The notes beneath the pieces were generated by a model. It was given only the letters and a program-made list of their open reading frames with translations, searched no databases and was not told the origin of the DNA. Both the position numbers and the translations under genes were made by a program. A stretch of 64,000 nucleotides of DNA from Bradyrhizobium ivorense (GTDB lineage Bacteria > Pseudomonadota > Alphaproteobacteria > Rhizobiales > Xanthobacteraceae), in contig NZ_CAADFC020000004.1 of NCBI RefSeq assembly GCF_900696085.1, positions 1,000,985 to 1,064,984 on the forward strand. Reading direction: 5' to 3'. Positions 26,075 through 33,901 of this stretch are shown piece after piece. Position 1 is the first letter of the stretch. Every line of letters starts with the position of its first letter.

Positions 26075-26103
26075 CGCGACCGGGATTTTAAAGGCCGGTC
26101 GCG
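26075..26103 (+). terminator. Stem-loop after DUF4282 gene
   Basis: CGCGACCGG (26075-26083) and CCGGTCGCG (26095-26103) form a 9-bp stem 75 bp past the stop. There is no U-tract after it, so termination is uncertain. Confidence 0.35.
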
Positions 26104-26145
26104 TATCAGCGTCCCCGCTGAGCTGAAGACCAACGCGGGGGCGTC

Positions 26146-26298
26146 GTGAATTCCAATAGCCGTTTGATTGCGGTGAGGCCGGGACTTGTCACCAAGCCGG
26201 GCTTTACCGCCGAGGATATTTTGTGGGCTGTCGGCATCTGGTCGGTGATCCTGACCCTGGCGCCGGTGATCCTGTTTTATTTGCTGATGGTGGCGTAA
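26146..26298 (+). CDS. Small single-span membrane protein (GTG start)
   Basis: 50 residues beginning MNSNSRLIAVRPGLVTKPGF, then a single helix of about 25 residues (WAVGIWSVILTLAPVILFYL). The GTG at 26146 is the only start codon in the open stretch; the upstream stop is at 26119. A G-rich stretch precedes it. Soluble N-terminus with Pro/Lys and a C-terminal helix suggests a tail-anchored peptide. Function unknown. Confidence 0.5.
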   Translation: MNSNSRLIAVRPGLVTKPGFTAEDILWAVGIWSVILTLAPVILFYLLMVA

Positions 26299-26313
26299 GC
26301 GGCACTCACCCAC

Positions 26314-26414
26314 CGTCATTCCGGGGCGATGCGTCAGCATCGAACTATGGTGCGCAATTGCGCACCGGAGAATCTCGAGAGTCCGGGTTCACGCTTCGCA
26401 TGCCCCGGAATGAC
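26314..26414. repeat. Palindromic intergenic repeat, family C, copy 2
   Basis: CGTCATTCCGGGGC at the left pairs with GCCCCGGAATGAC at the right; the centre carries the palindrome GTGCGCAATTGCGCAC (26350-26365) and CGGAGAATCTCGAGAGTCCGGG. It lies between the small membrane gene and the parA terminators. Confidence 0.72.
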
Positions 26415-26424
26415 TTCTGGTCAC

Positions 26425-26449
26425 AAAAAACGCGCGGGACCCGCGCGTT
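26425..26449 (-). terminator. Second intrinsic terminator behind parA
   Basis: Read leftward, AACGCGCGGG TCCCGCGCGTT is followed by a run of T's (the A-run at 26425-26430 on the + strand). This is a textbook hairpin plus U-tract, about 35 bp beyond the first one. Confidence 0.8.
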
Positions 26450-26463
26450 CTTCCAGTTCGGGC

Positions 26464-26490
26464 AAAAAAAGCGGCGTTGTTACGCCGCTT
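26464..26490 (-). terminator. First intrinsic terminator, overlapping the parA stop codon
   Basis: Read leftward, AAGCGGCG-TAACAA-CGCCGCTT runs into seven T's. The left stem arm encodes the last residues of ParA and the loop contains its TAA stop, so terminator and coding sequence share bases. Confidence 0.85.
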
Positions 26491-27160
26491 GCTTGTGCAT
26501 CGCGCCGGACGCCGACGCCGTGCCGCGGATCGCCTTGATCGAGCGTTCGATCGCGCCCCACAGCCGCTGGATCTCGGCGGCGGCGCGGCCTTCCGCGTAG
26601 TATTCGCGGGCGCCTTCACCCTGGCCGAGCGCCATCAGAAGATCGGCGCGGTTGGTGATCTGGCCGCTCCACACCGGTGCGCGGAATTTCGCCAGCGCCT
26701 CGCGCGCGATCGCGACGATGCGGCTTTCGGCATTGTCGCGCTGCGCCGGCGCGCCGTTGATCACGACGGCGTAGGGCTTGCGCATCGAGCGGCAGGTCTG
26801 GATGGTTTCCTGCACCGCATTGACGTCGAACACGCCGGGCCGCGCCGGAATGATCACCATCGTTGCGTTCTTGATGGAGTCGTCGACGACGGCCGAGAGA
26901 TTCGGCGGCGTGTCGATGAACACCCATTCGATACCGTCACGCTTGGCTTGCGCCAGGATTCCACCGACCGAGTTCACGGCCGTCTTGATCTGCGGCTCGT
27001 TGGTGCCGCGCAATTTGTGCCACAGGGTCAGCGAGCCCTGCGGGTCGGCATCGATCAGCAGACACGGCTTCGTTGCCTTGTGCACTTGCGCGGCGAGGTG
27101 AGCAGCCAGGGTGCTTTTCCCCGAGCCCCCCTTACGCGAAGCGAAAACAATGACGTTCAT
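26480..27160 (-). CDS. Orphan ParA-family ATPase
   Basis: A protein of 226 residues. The deviant Walker A is KGGSGKST (about 10-17), A' is LIDADPQGSL, and Walker B lies in EWVFIDTPPN. No parB-like gene is adjacent and no DNA-binding N-terminal extension is present. It belongs with small ParA proteins that position chromosomes, chemoreceptor clusters or carboxysome-like cargo rather than with plasmid ParA. Transcription ends at two stacked terminators. A divergent small frame starts 35 bp upstream. Confidence 0.88.
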   Translation of the reverse strand: MNVIVFASRKGGSGKSTLAAHLAAQVHKATKPCLLIDADPQGSLTLWHKLRGTNEPQIKTAVNSVGGILAQAKRDGIEWVFIDTPPNLSAVVDDSIKNATMVIIPARPGVFDVNAVQETIQTCRSMRKPYAVVINGAPAQRDNAESRIVAIAREALAKFRAPVWSGQITNRADLLMALGQGEGAREYYAEGRAAAEIQRLWGAIERSIKAIRGTASASGAMHKQAA

Positions 27161-27194
27161 ACCTTGGCCTCCACATTGACCCCAGGAGGCGAAA

Positions 27195-27392
27195 ATGAAT
27201 CAGCACGATGATTCGCGAAAGAAAAAACTTCTTGCAAATCGCAAAGCCGCCAAGATTACCGGCGCATTCTGGTTTTTGAGTCACACTTCATTTATGACAC
27301 AACCGGAAATGGAGCATGGATTTGCGCGCGACGCGAGCGGCGTCCCGTGTGAAGAAGCCGAGTCAAAACAAAAAGCTAACCGCTTGATTTGA
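27195..27392 (+). CDS. Possible small basic protein divergent from parA
   Basis: 65 residues, Lys-rich at the start (MNQHDDSRKKKLLANRKAAK). The ATG follows a perfect ribosome site (AGGAGG, six bases before the start), unusually strong for this window. Composition is less GC-rich than the neighbours. No family recognised. The frame ends 10 bp before the stop of the convergent membrane gene. Confidence 0.45.
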   Translation: MNQHDDSRKKKLLANRKAAKITGAFWFLSHTSFMTQPEMEHGFARDASGVPCEEAESKQKANRLI

Positions 27393-27401
27393 CTCGCGGC
27401 C

Positions 27402-27719
27402 CTAGCGCTTTTCGGCGGCCTTTGCGCGCTCGCGCTCGATCCATTTGCGTTCGATCCAGCCGAGCAATTGCGCGGTGGGTTTCTGCAGGAACGGAACATC
27501 CTGCGCGAACAAAAGGAGTCCGAGCGGCAGCATCCAGAGTCCGAGCACCGGCAGGAAGCTGAAGATGCCGCCGACGATCAAGAGCAACGCGAGCGGAATC
27601 CGCACATAGATCGACGACGGCTTGCGCAGCCACGCGACGAAGCGCGCCGGCCCGGCGGGAAGTTTTGCCTCGAACCAGGCGAAGTGCCGATCGATTTCCA
27701 GTTTGTAGTATTCGCTCAC
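27402..27719 (-). CDS. Small two-span membrane protein
   Basis: 105 residues from a GTG at 27719 (VSEYYKLEIDRHFAWFEAKL). The GTG has GAGAGG five to six bases upstream. An ATG five codons earlier is open but has the ribosome-like bases touching it. Two close membrane segments (IRIPLALLLIVGGIFSFLP, LGLWMLPLGLLLFAQDV) lie between a polar N-terminus and a charged C-terminus (IERKWIERERAKAAEKR). Function unknown; resembles small integral membrane proteins widely conserved in Bradyrhizobium. Confidence 0.68.
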   Translation of the reverse strand: MSEYYKLEIDRHFAWFEAKLPAGPARFVAWLRKPSSIYVRIPLALLLIVGGIFSFLPVLGLWMLPLGLLLFAQDVPFLQKPTAQLLGWIERKWIERERAKAAEKR

Positions 27720-27887
27720 GCTTGTCCTCTCCATCCATCCCGCGTGGCGGAACGGAGTCCGTAAAGCACACAAGCAGCAGAGATGATGCTGCGTGACAGC
27801 GTCACAACGCGTCAGTCTGTCGCGCATGCAGGCCTTGAAACCGCCGACGCGTTCACAGCCAGGCGCCAGCTGCGTGGACCAACGCGC

Positions 27888-28232
27888 TCAGTTGGCCGCC
27901 GGTTTCGGCTTCTTCGCCCGATGCGACTTCGCGGGCTTGCGCTTGACCGCGACCGGCCGCCGTTCCATGCGCTCGCGCGCCTCGCGCGGTTCCGGACCCG
28001 GGCGGAAGAACGCCTTGCACGCCGGCGACAGCAGCGCCTTGTTCCTGATCATGCAGACGGTGACCCGATCGACATCCGGGATCTCGGGCCCGCAGAGCCG
28101 GAACGCATCCGGCGTGCAAGCCTGCTGCTGCTCGGCTGTATAAGCCTCGCCCCGGCTCGGCACCAGCGCGACCGCAAGCCCGAAAGCTGACATCAACGCA
28201 AACGAAACTGTCCTTGAACCAGCGATCCCCAT
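27888..28232 (-). CDS. Exported small cysteine-containing protein
   Basis: 114 residues: signal peptide (SFALMSAFGLAVALVPSRGEA), then a core with four cysteines (QQQACTPDAFRLCGPEIPD, TVCMIRNKALLSPACKAFF) and a Lys/Pro/Arg-rich tail. The four-Cys core occurs in many short secreted proteins of Bradyrhizobium and would form two disulfides. The start is either ATG 28232 or two codons earlier at 28238; the first has better spacing to the G-rich site. Function unknown. Confidence 0.7.
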   Translation of the reverse strand: MGIAGSRTVSFALMSAFGLAVALVPSRGEAYTAEQQQACTPDAFRLCGPEIPDVDRVTVCMIRNKALLSPACKAFFRPGPEPREARERMERRPVAVKRKPAKSHRAKKPKPAAN

Positions 28233-28452
28233 GCGCATCCCCCCAAGGCGGCGTTTCGGGGGATAGTGGGTGAACGGACGAGGAAGCGCAAGCGGGCGAG
28301 ATGACACGCCGGGGTGGTGGGGGCTTTGGCCCCCTTTATAGGCTTGATCCCTATATTTTTTCCCGAGATCTGGCTCCGTGACGCAGCTGGGCGGCATCAC
28401 GGAGATGATGCGGAGCGGTATGGTGCCGGTTCGGCGTTGCTATCGCAGCGCG

Positions 28453-29019
28453 TCACGGCTTCACATACGACCATCCCTGCTCCTGCAGCTCCATGACACG
28501 CACGACGCCCGATTTCACGACCTTCGCCTCCGAAATCAGGGGGATCTCCTTGCTTTCAACCTTGCTCATGTTTTCCCGCGTATTGCCGCAGGCTTCGAAG
28601 GAGATCGACGGCGAGTTTTCCGAGATGGTCTTGATCCTCGTCTTCACCGGCGAGGTGTCGTCGCGCAGCATGTGCAGGCCAGGACCGTAAGCGACGATGT
28701 CGACCTTCACCTCCTCGCCGAGGTCCTTGTAATACTGCATCACGTTGGTTGCGTTGTTGAGCGCAAGGTTCATCATCGCGGGATCGTTGGCATTGACCTG
28801 AAGGATCAGGCGATGCGATTTTGCGGCGGCAGGGCCCTTCGATTGCGCCGTCGCCACATGCTTCGTCGCCGACGACGGCGCCACGCGCGCCTTCGGCTGC
28901 GCTGCCACCGACGGCGGCGTCGCGAGCGTTTTCTCCTGTGCGACCGCAGATGGCGGCACCGCGATGAACAGCGCTATGACCCAGGCCACCACTCCGACGG
29001 TATTTCCACTCTTCATCAT
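28453..29019 (-). CDS. Exported DsrE/F-like protein
   Basis: A protein of 188 residues with a signal peptide (to about residue 27, AVAQ), a low-complexity Ala/Pro/Lys linker to about 66, and a C-terminal DsrE-like domain: RLILQVNANDPAMMNLALNN, DIVAYGPGLHMLRDDTS, SFEACGNTRENM. Cytoplasmic DsrE proteins carry sulfur on a cysteine; here Cys of FEACGNT is at the position seen in the periplasmic DsrE-like group. Role unclear. Last gene of the leftward envelope operon, 30 bp after the preceding gene's stop. Confidence 0.75.
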   Translation of the reverse strand: MMKSGNTVGVVAWVIALFIAVPPSAVAQEKTLATPPSVAAQPKARVAPSSATKHVATAQSKGPAAAKSHRLILQVNANDPAMMNLALNNATNVMQYYKDLGEEVKVDIVAYGPGLHMLRDDTSPVKTRIKTISENSPSISFEACGNTRENMSKVESKEIPLISEAKVVKSGVVRVMELQEQGWSYVKP

Positions 29020-29049
29020 GACGTATCTCCCTTGAGAGTTCGACTACGC

Positions 29050-29607
29050 TCAGCCGCGTGGCTTCGCTGCGGCTTGTGGCCATTTACACACCTCGGCGAA
29101 CCGACCCCGCACCCGCTTCAGTCCGGCAAGCAGGAAATGCCCTTCCAGTGCCGCTCCGTTTCGGCTCACAAGACGGATGGCAACCTCTCCCTCTTCAGGA
29201 AAAGACTGCAGCAAGCCCACGACGTCGCCGGTGAACGCAACGCCCGTTCCAGACAATGGCGAAGCTCCCGCAAGCGTCACCGGCGGATGGTCATTGATGC
29301 GATAGGAAATCGCGTAACCGTCCCTGCTGCGCTCGAAGGCCGGCCCTGCGACGACAAGCTCCGTACGGCCGGCATGGCAATGAATCGACAGATGCATCGA
29401 CGAGCCACTTGAGCCGTCGCGCGAAAAGGTCGTGGCGGTGACAATCGGCTTGTAGTCCACGGGCGACGTCGTCGCGCTGACAATCCAATTGTCGACCGCC
29501 GTGGCCGGGCGAGCCGGCCCAAGAGCCCCGGTCGCATCGGTCGCGCCTTGCGCAAGAGCGAACCCGCTCACGATTTCCAATGCGATGGCCAGAGCGATCG
29601 CTCTCAT
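29050..29607 (-). CDS. Exported protein of unknown function
   Basis: 185 residues with a signal peptide (AIALAIALEIVSGFALAQG). The mature part is mostly beta: LSIHCHAGRTELVVAGPAF, YAISYRINDHPPVTLAG, EVAIRLVSRNGAALEGHFLL and a terminal AEVCKWP. The late AGLKRVRGRFAEVCKW resembles the C-termini of VasI/IalB-like secreted proteins, which is weak evidence for a related beta-sandwich. The ATG at 29607 overlaps the stop of the TAXI gene (ATGA), so it is translated with it. Confidence 0.7.
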   Translation of the reverse strand: MRAIALAIALEIVSGFALAQGATDATGALGPARPATAVDNWIVSATTSPVDYKPIVTATTFSRDGSSGSSMHLSIHCHAGRTELVVAGPAFERSRDGYAISYRINDHPPVTLAGASPLSGTGVAFTGDVVGLLQSFPEEGEVAIRLVSRNGAALEGHFLLAGLKRVRGRFAEVCKWPQAAAKPRG

Positions 29608-30626
29608 CGCGATACGCGCGCAGTGCGCGCCTGTCGATCCAGCCACTCCTGCGCTGCCCCGAACCGGTCGAGGCCGGGCACCGTCGCGGCGAGATTGATC
29701 GACTGCCATTTCGGGTCGAAGCCCGGCGCCTGCAGCTTATCGATCCGGGAAAACAGGGTATCGACGAGGCGGGCGACGCGCTGATAGCGGTTGGATTCAG
29801 CCGGCCAGTTATACGCAACCAGGGCGGTCGGCACCGCAATGGTCGGTATACTCTGGTCCTGCTTGATCAGGTTGGGGTACTCGCGCGCCTCCAGCACCGC
29901 GGGAAGATAGTAATCCTCGAATTTGCTTTCATATTTCACGGGGAGGAACTTGAAGCCGGGATCCCAGCGTCCGCGCACGAACGCATCGACCGGCTTCGAG
30001 GTGATGAAAACGACCGCCGCCATCTCGCCCTTGCGCATCTGCTCCAGCGCGACCTGATGCGGAATGAAGGTCTTCTCCGCCTCGATGCCGAGACGGCTGA
30101 AGATCAGCGGCCCCGAATAGGCGGCAGCCGTGCCCTGGGTGTTGAAATTCACCTTCTTGCCGGCGAGATCCTGCAGGCTCTGGATCTCGGGCCGAACAAA
30201 AACATGCAGCTCCGAGGGGAAGAGATTGAGCAGGTAAGTGATCCGGCGCTGAATCCCCGGGACCTGGATCCTGTACTCTTCGAGCGCATCGGAATTGATG
30301 ATCGCGACATCGACCCCGCGCAAATAGAGCAGCGAATTCAGGTTCTCGGTGGCGCCGCGGGTGACGATCGGCAGGACATGCAGATTCGGCCCGTCGTCGA
30401 CGACGCGAGCGATCTCGGCCGCAAGCCGAAGCGGCGCCCCCTCGATCAACCCGCCGGCAAGGCCGACCGTCCAGGCATTCATCCGCTCCCTTCTTTCTAT
30501 TTCGGCGGGAGAGCGCTGCATCTGGCGGACGCGCTGCGTCTGCGCCTCCACAGTGACGGGCTGAAGAGCCAGAATCGCCGGCGCCAACACGGCGAGCAAC
30601 AAGCGCGATATAAGGGTCATATTCAT
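29604..30626 (-). CDS. TAXI-type (TRAP) periplasmic substrate-binding protein
   Basis: A protein of 340 residues with a signal peptide (MTLISRLLLAVLAPAILAL). The mature protein follows the TAXI/NMT1-like pattern: WTVGLAGGLIEGAPLRLAAE, LPIVTRGATENLNSLLYLRG, VDVAIINSDAL and LAGKKVNFNTQGTAAAYSG. Such proteins usually hand dicarboxylates or glutamate to a fused TRAP membrane subunit, but no TRAP permease gene is here. The binding protein may act as a sensor part of this operon instead. ATG at 30626 follows GAGGGAG. Confidence 0.8.
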   Translation of the reverse strand: MNMTLISRLLLAVLAPAILALQPVTVEAQTQRVRQMQRSPAEIERRERMNAWTVGLAGGLIEGAPLRLAAEIARVVDDGPNLHVLPIVTRGATENLNSLLYLRGVDVAIINSDALEEYRIQVPGIQRRITYLLNLFPSELHVFVRPEIQSLQDLAGKKVNFNTQGTAAAYSGPLIFSRLGIEAEKTFIPHQVALEQMRKGEMAAVVFITSKPVDAFVRGRWDPGFKFLPVKYESKFEDYYLPAVLEAREYPNLIKQDQSIPTIAVPTALVAYNWPAESNRYQRVARLVDTLFSRIDKLQAPGFDPKWQSINLAATVPGLDRFGAAQEWLDRQARTARVSR

Positions 30627-30713
30627 CGGAAAACTCCCTCGCAAAACCGCCTCGGCTTCGGTGCCGCTGGCCACGTCGAAGCCCGACGCGCAAAATATCC
30701 GACGTCAATTCTT

Positions 30714-33215
30714 CTACTGATTCAGCTTGTCCAATCGATCCTTCGCAACCCGAATTCCGCCGGCCTGCGCCCTCACGTAAAATTCCCGCGCCTTCGTCGC
30801 ATCGCCCCGTGTTCCGTATGTTCCCCATGTGGAGAGAATGCCGGGATCATAGGTCTCCGCGAGCGTGAAGTTTGCCAGTGCGCTGCCGGTCTCGACGGCG
30901 CGCTGGAGCACGGTCCGCGCCGCGCCGATGTTTCCCTGACCGAGCAGCGTGCGGGCGCGCGCGATCAGCCTCGTTGCCTCCGGATTTTCTGGCGCTTCTC
31001 CGGTCGCCGGCTGCACCGTCGCCGCTGCGTCCGTCGCCTGCGCTGTTCTGGAGGTGTTACTGTTGACCGCGGCCTCGGCGGGAACACGTAGATCGGTCGC
31101 ACGCCGCGCGGACTCGGCGTCGCGTGCCGTCGCCTCGGTCCGGCTGCGCTCTTGCTGCAGGGCTTGTCGCAACTCGGTCATCGAACTCTCCGTCGAACGC
31201 CGGAGCTGCAGCGTTTCCTCGCTCGCCTTCTGCAATTGCGCCGTCTGTATCCCGTTGTCGCGCCGCGCGGTGGCCAGTTCGTCCGCCAGTGCGGCAGTGC
31301 GCGCGCGTTCCTCGTCGAGCGCCTGACGATGCTTTTCCGTACTTGTGGCCAGTTCTTGCCGCGCGGCCGCGGCCTCCTGTGCGAGGGCAGCCGCCTTCTG
31401 CCGCTCCTGGTCGAGCGATTTTGCGCTGCTCGCCGCTCCTGCCTGCCTGAGCTGCTCGGCTTCGTCGCCCGTCTTGCGCAATTGCGCCGCCTGCGCCTCA
31501 TTGTCGTGCTGCGCCGTGGCGAGCGCGCTCGCCAGTGCGGCGCTGCGCGCGCGTTCCTTGTCGAGCGCTTGACGATGTTCCTCCGTGCTCGTAGCCAGCT
31601 CCTGTCGCGCAGCCGCGGCCTCCTGTGCGAGGGCAGCCGCTTTCTGCCGCTCCTGGTCGAGCGCCTGCGCGCTGTTCGCGACTTCGGCCTGCCTGAGCTG
31701 CTCGGCGTCCTCGCTCGTCTTGCGCAGTTTCGCCGCCTGCATCTCGTTGTCGTGCTGCGCCGTGGCGAGTCCGCTTGCCAGCGCGGCGCTGTGCGCGCGT
31801 TCCTCGTCGAGCGCTTGACGATGTTTTGCCGTGCTCGCGGTCAGCGCTTGTTGCGCGGCCGCGGCCTGCGTGAGGGCATCCGTCTTCTGCCGCTCCAGGT
31901 CGTGCAATTGTGCGTCGTTCGCTGTTGCCGCCTGCTTGAGCCGCTCTGCGTCCTCGTTCGCCTTGCGCAATTGCGCCGCCTGCGTCTCGTTTTCGCGCTG
32001 CGCTGCGGCGAGCGCACTCGCCAGTGCGGCACTGTGCGCGCGCTCCTCGTCGAGCGCTTGATCATGTCTTGCCGTGCTTGTGGTCAACTCTTCTCGCGCG
32101 GCCGCCGCCTCCTGCGCGAGGGCATCGGTCTTCTGTCGCTCCTGGTCGAGCGATTGTGCACTGTTCGCCGCTCTCGCCTGCTTGAGCCGCTCCATCTCCT
32201 CGCCCGCCTTGCGCAATTGCGCCGCCTGCATCTCGTTTTCACGCTGCGCAGTGGCGAGTCCGCTCGCCAACGCGGCGCTGTGCGCGCGTTCCTCGTCGAG
32301 CGCCTGACGATGTGCTGCCGTGCTTGCGGTCAGCGCTCGCTGCGCGGCTGCAGCTTCCTCCGCGAGGGCATTCGTTTTCTGCCGCTCCTGGTCGAGCAAT
32401 TGGGCGCTATCTGCAGCTTTTGCCTGTCTGAGCTGCTCCATTTCCGCACGCGTCTTGCGCAATTGCGCAGCCTGCACCTCGTTGTCGCGCTGCGCGGTGG
32501 CGAGTTCGCTCGCCAACGCGGCACTCCGTGCGCGTTCGTCGTCGAGCGCCTGACGATGTCCTGCCGTGCTTGTGGCCAGCTCCTGTCGCGCGGCTGCGGC
32601 TTCCTGCGCGAGAGCAGCCGTTTTCTGCTGCTCCTTGTCCAGCAATTGCGCGCTCCTCGCGGCTTCCGCCCTTAGCTGCGCATCGAGCCGCTCGACGGCC
32701 TGCCGGGCCTCGGACAGTTCGTTCGCCAGGAACTCTCGACGCGGCTCCAGAGATGATTGCGTCTGCGACGTCGACGCGTCCACGGACTGCCCGGCCCGCA
32801 CGGCCGCCTGCGATGTGGCCTTGGTCCCGGACTGCTGTTGAAGCGCCGACATCTCGCTCTTCCGCGAGCCCTCGCCCGCTAACAAGCTGTCTTGCTCAAG
32901 ATCGGAATTGATTCGCATATACGCCGCCGCGAAGACCGCCGCAGCGATCAGACAGGCCGCAAGCAGCCGCGCGCCCAACGACCACTGTCCAAGTCGAGAG
33001 GAGTTGCTCGATTGATCGAACTCTTCTGGGAGATATTCATCGTCGTCCGACACTGACCGCCAATGCGTCGGCGTGATCTCGCTTGGCGTACCATCTTCAG
33101 CGAACCATTGACCGGCTTCAACTGACCAGTAAGCGATATCACTGGTCCCAGTCGGATCGTGCTCGAGGATAAGTACTGTCCCGTCCCTCGGTGCAGTCTC
33201 GATCGCGTGGCGCAT
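30714..33215 (-). CDS. Membrane-anchored coiled-coil protein with six 82-residue repeats and a Sel1/TPR-like end
   Basis: 833 residues. A soluble N-terminal part (1-75) carries a domain with WSVEAGQWFAEDG. One membrane helix follows (81-100, GARLLAACLIAAAVFAAAYM). Residues 188-678 are six tandem repeats (82, 82, 82, 81, 82, 82 residues), each with LDQERQKT, LAQEAAAA, HRQALDEERAHSAALAS, AQLRKxxxExERLxQA in that order: one long heptad-rich coiled coil. The last 80 residues look like TPR/Sel1 repeats (ARTLLGQGNIGAARTVLQRA, TKAREFYVRAQAGGIRVAKD). Probably a rod spanning the periplasm. First gene of the envelope operon. Confidence 0.85.
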   Translation of the reverse strand: MRHAIETAPRDGTVLILEHDPTGTSDIAYWSVEAGQWFAEDGTPSEITPTHWRSVSDDDEYLPEEFDQSSNSSRLGQWSLGARLLAACLIAAAVFAAAYMRINSDLEQDSLLAGEGSRKSEMSALQQQSGTKATSQAAVRAGQSVDASTSQTQSSLEPRREFLANELSEARQAVERLDAQLRAEAARSAQLLDKEQQKTAALAQEAAAARQELATSTAGHRQALDDERARSAALASELATAQRDNEVQAAQLRKTRAEMEQLRQAKAADSAQLLDQERQKTNALAEEAAAAQRALTASTAAHRQALDEERAHSAALASGLATAQRENEMQAAQLRKAGEEMERLKQARAANSAQSLDQERQKTDALAQEAAAAREELTTSTARHDQALDEERAHSAALASALAAAQRENETQAAQLRKANEDAERLKQAATANDAQLHDLERQKTDALTQAAAAQQALTASTAKHRQALDEERAHSAALASGLATAQHDNEMQAAKLRKTSEDAEQLRQAEVANSAQALDQERQKAAALAQEAAAARQELATSTEEHRQALDKERARSAALASALATAQHDNEAQAAQLRKTGDEAEQLRQAGAASSAKSLDQERQKAAALAQEAAAARQELATSTEKHRQALDEERARTAALADELATARRDNGIQTAQLQKASEETLQLRRSTESSMTELRQALQQERSRTEATARDAESARRATDLRVPAEAAVNSNTSRTAQATDAAATVQPATGEAPENPEATRLIARARTLLGQGNIGAARTVLQRAVETGSALANFTLAETYDPGILSTWGTYGTRGDATKAREFYVRAQAGGIRVAKDRLDKLNQ
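31182..32654. repeat. Coding tandem repeat, six units of about 246 bp
   Basis: Six in-frame units (five of 246 bp, one of 243 bp) encode the coiled-coil repeats. Unit starts on the + strand recur at near-constant spacing, visible as CTCGTCGAGCGCCTGACGATG-like blocks. Units differ by many silent and conservative changes, so the array is old rather than a recent slippage product. Confidence 0.9.
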
Positions 33216-33635
33216 AGCAAGGACGATTATTTATTTTGACGATGTGATCGGACTATTCCAGCTCCATTCCCCCAGCGCGGCACGCTATGCCCGCGCGGAC
33301 AGCGCCTCAATACTCCTTCAGGGGTACCGAATTTGTGCCTGCGGCGAAGGTGAAAAAATTGCGGCGGCGTCAGCGCGTCCACTGGCGCGGTTCCATGTGG
33401 AGCGGCCACCGCAATACGGGGAAGCAGGCGCAAAGGCCGAGTGAACTGGATCGTCGAGCTCAATTGGGTGGAAGGAGCACGTCAGCCCGCCGCATCAACC
33501 GCAACCTCGAGGCGAAGATTCCGCGAGGTCAGCGCGTTCGGTGAGGCTGCGCCAACGTCGCGGAGGCAAGCAGATTTGGGCGACAGATCTGGCCCGTCGG
33601 TAAGACGCTGAGGGCTGAGCGCTGCAAACGGGTGA
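33216..33635. other. 420-bp spacer without a supported gene
   Basis: Short open frames exist on both strands but none has a ribosome site, a family pattern or the codon bias of its neighbours. It probably holds the promoter of the coiled-coil gene operon at its left and decayed sequence behind the tRNA at its right. Confidence 0.4.
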
Positions 33636-33712
33636 TGGTACAGTTGGGTGGGCTCGAACCACCGACCTCCTGTTCCACAGACAGGCGCTCTAACCAACTG
33701 AGCTACAACTGC
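33636..33712 (-). tRNA. tRNA-His (GTG anticodon)
   Basis: A full 77-base cloverleaf read leftward with encoded CCA. Acceptor GCAGTTG pairs with CAACTGT (first pair G-U), the anticodon stem CCTGT/ACAGG holds the loop CTGTGGA with anticodon GTG, and the T-arm has GGTTCGAGCCC. The discriminator is A73 and the base before position 1 is T, so the G-1 found in most tRNA-His genes is absent. This matches the exceptional tRNA-His class known from Rhizobiales and relatives. Confidence 0.93.
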
Positions 33713-33843
33713 ATCCTGGCGCGCGGCCCCGCCGAAAGGGGGGCGGCGATTTCGGGCGGAAACTAGGTGCAACGCCGGAGTTTGGCAAGGCCGTAACGCA
33801 GGCTTTTGCACCTTGGGAATGGGCGATTTTCGCGCCCCATCGT

Positions 33844-33878
33844 TAAAGAAAAAGGCCCGGACGCGCGGCCCGGGCCTT
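33844..33878 (-). terminator. Intrinsic terminator of the first phasin gene
   Basis: Read leftward, AAGGCCCGG...CCGGGCCTT is followed by TTTTTCTTT. It begins 24 bp after the phasin stop codon. Confidence 0.88.
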
Positions 33879-33901
33879 CGCTGATGGTCTGCGGGTCGCG
33901 C

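Noticed and set aside
28300..28345. Terminator at GGGGGCTTTGGCCCCCTTTA
   Set aside because: The T-rich side faces rightward but no rightward gene precedes it; for the leftward operon the U-tract is on the wrong side.
31182..32654. CRISPR-like array
   Set aside because: Repeat units are 246 bp, in frame, and diverge along their whole length; there are no short constant repeats separated by unique spacers.
31152..32675. 507-residue rightward frame inside the coiled-coil gene
   Set aside because: It repeats with the 246-bp units because the sense strand does; the antisense protein is a Leu/Arg/Cys-rich repeat without start signal.
33216..33712. Genomic island at tRNA-His
   Set aside because: No integrase gene and no direct repeat of the tRNA 3' end were seen on either side; neighbouring genes have the usual composition.
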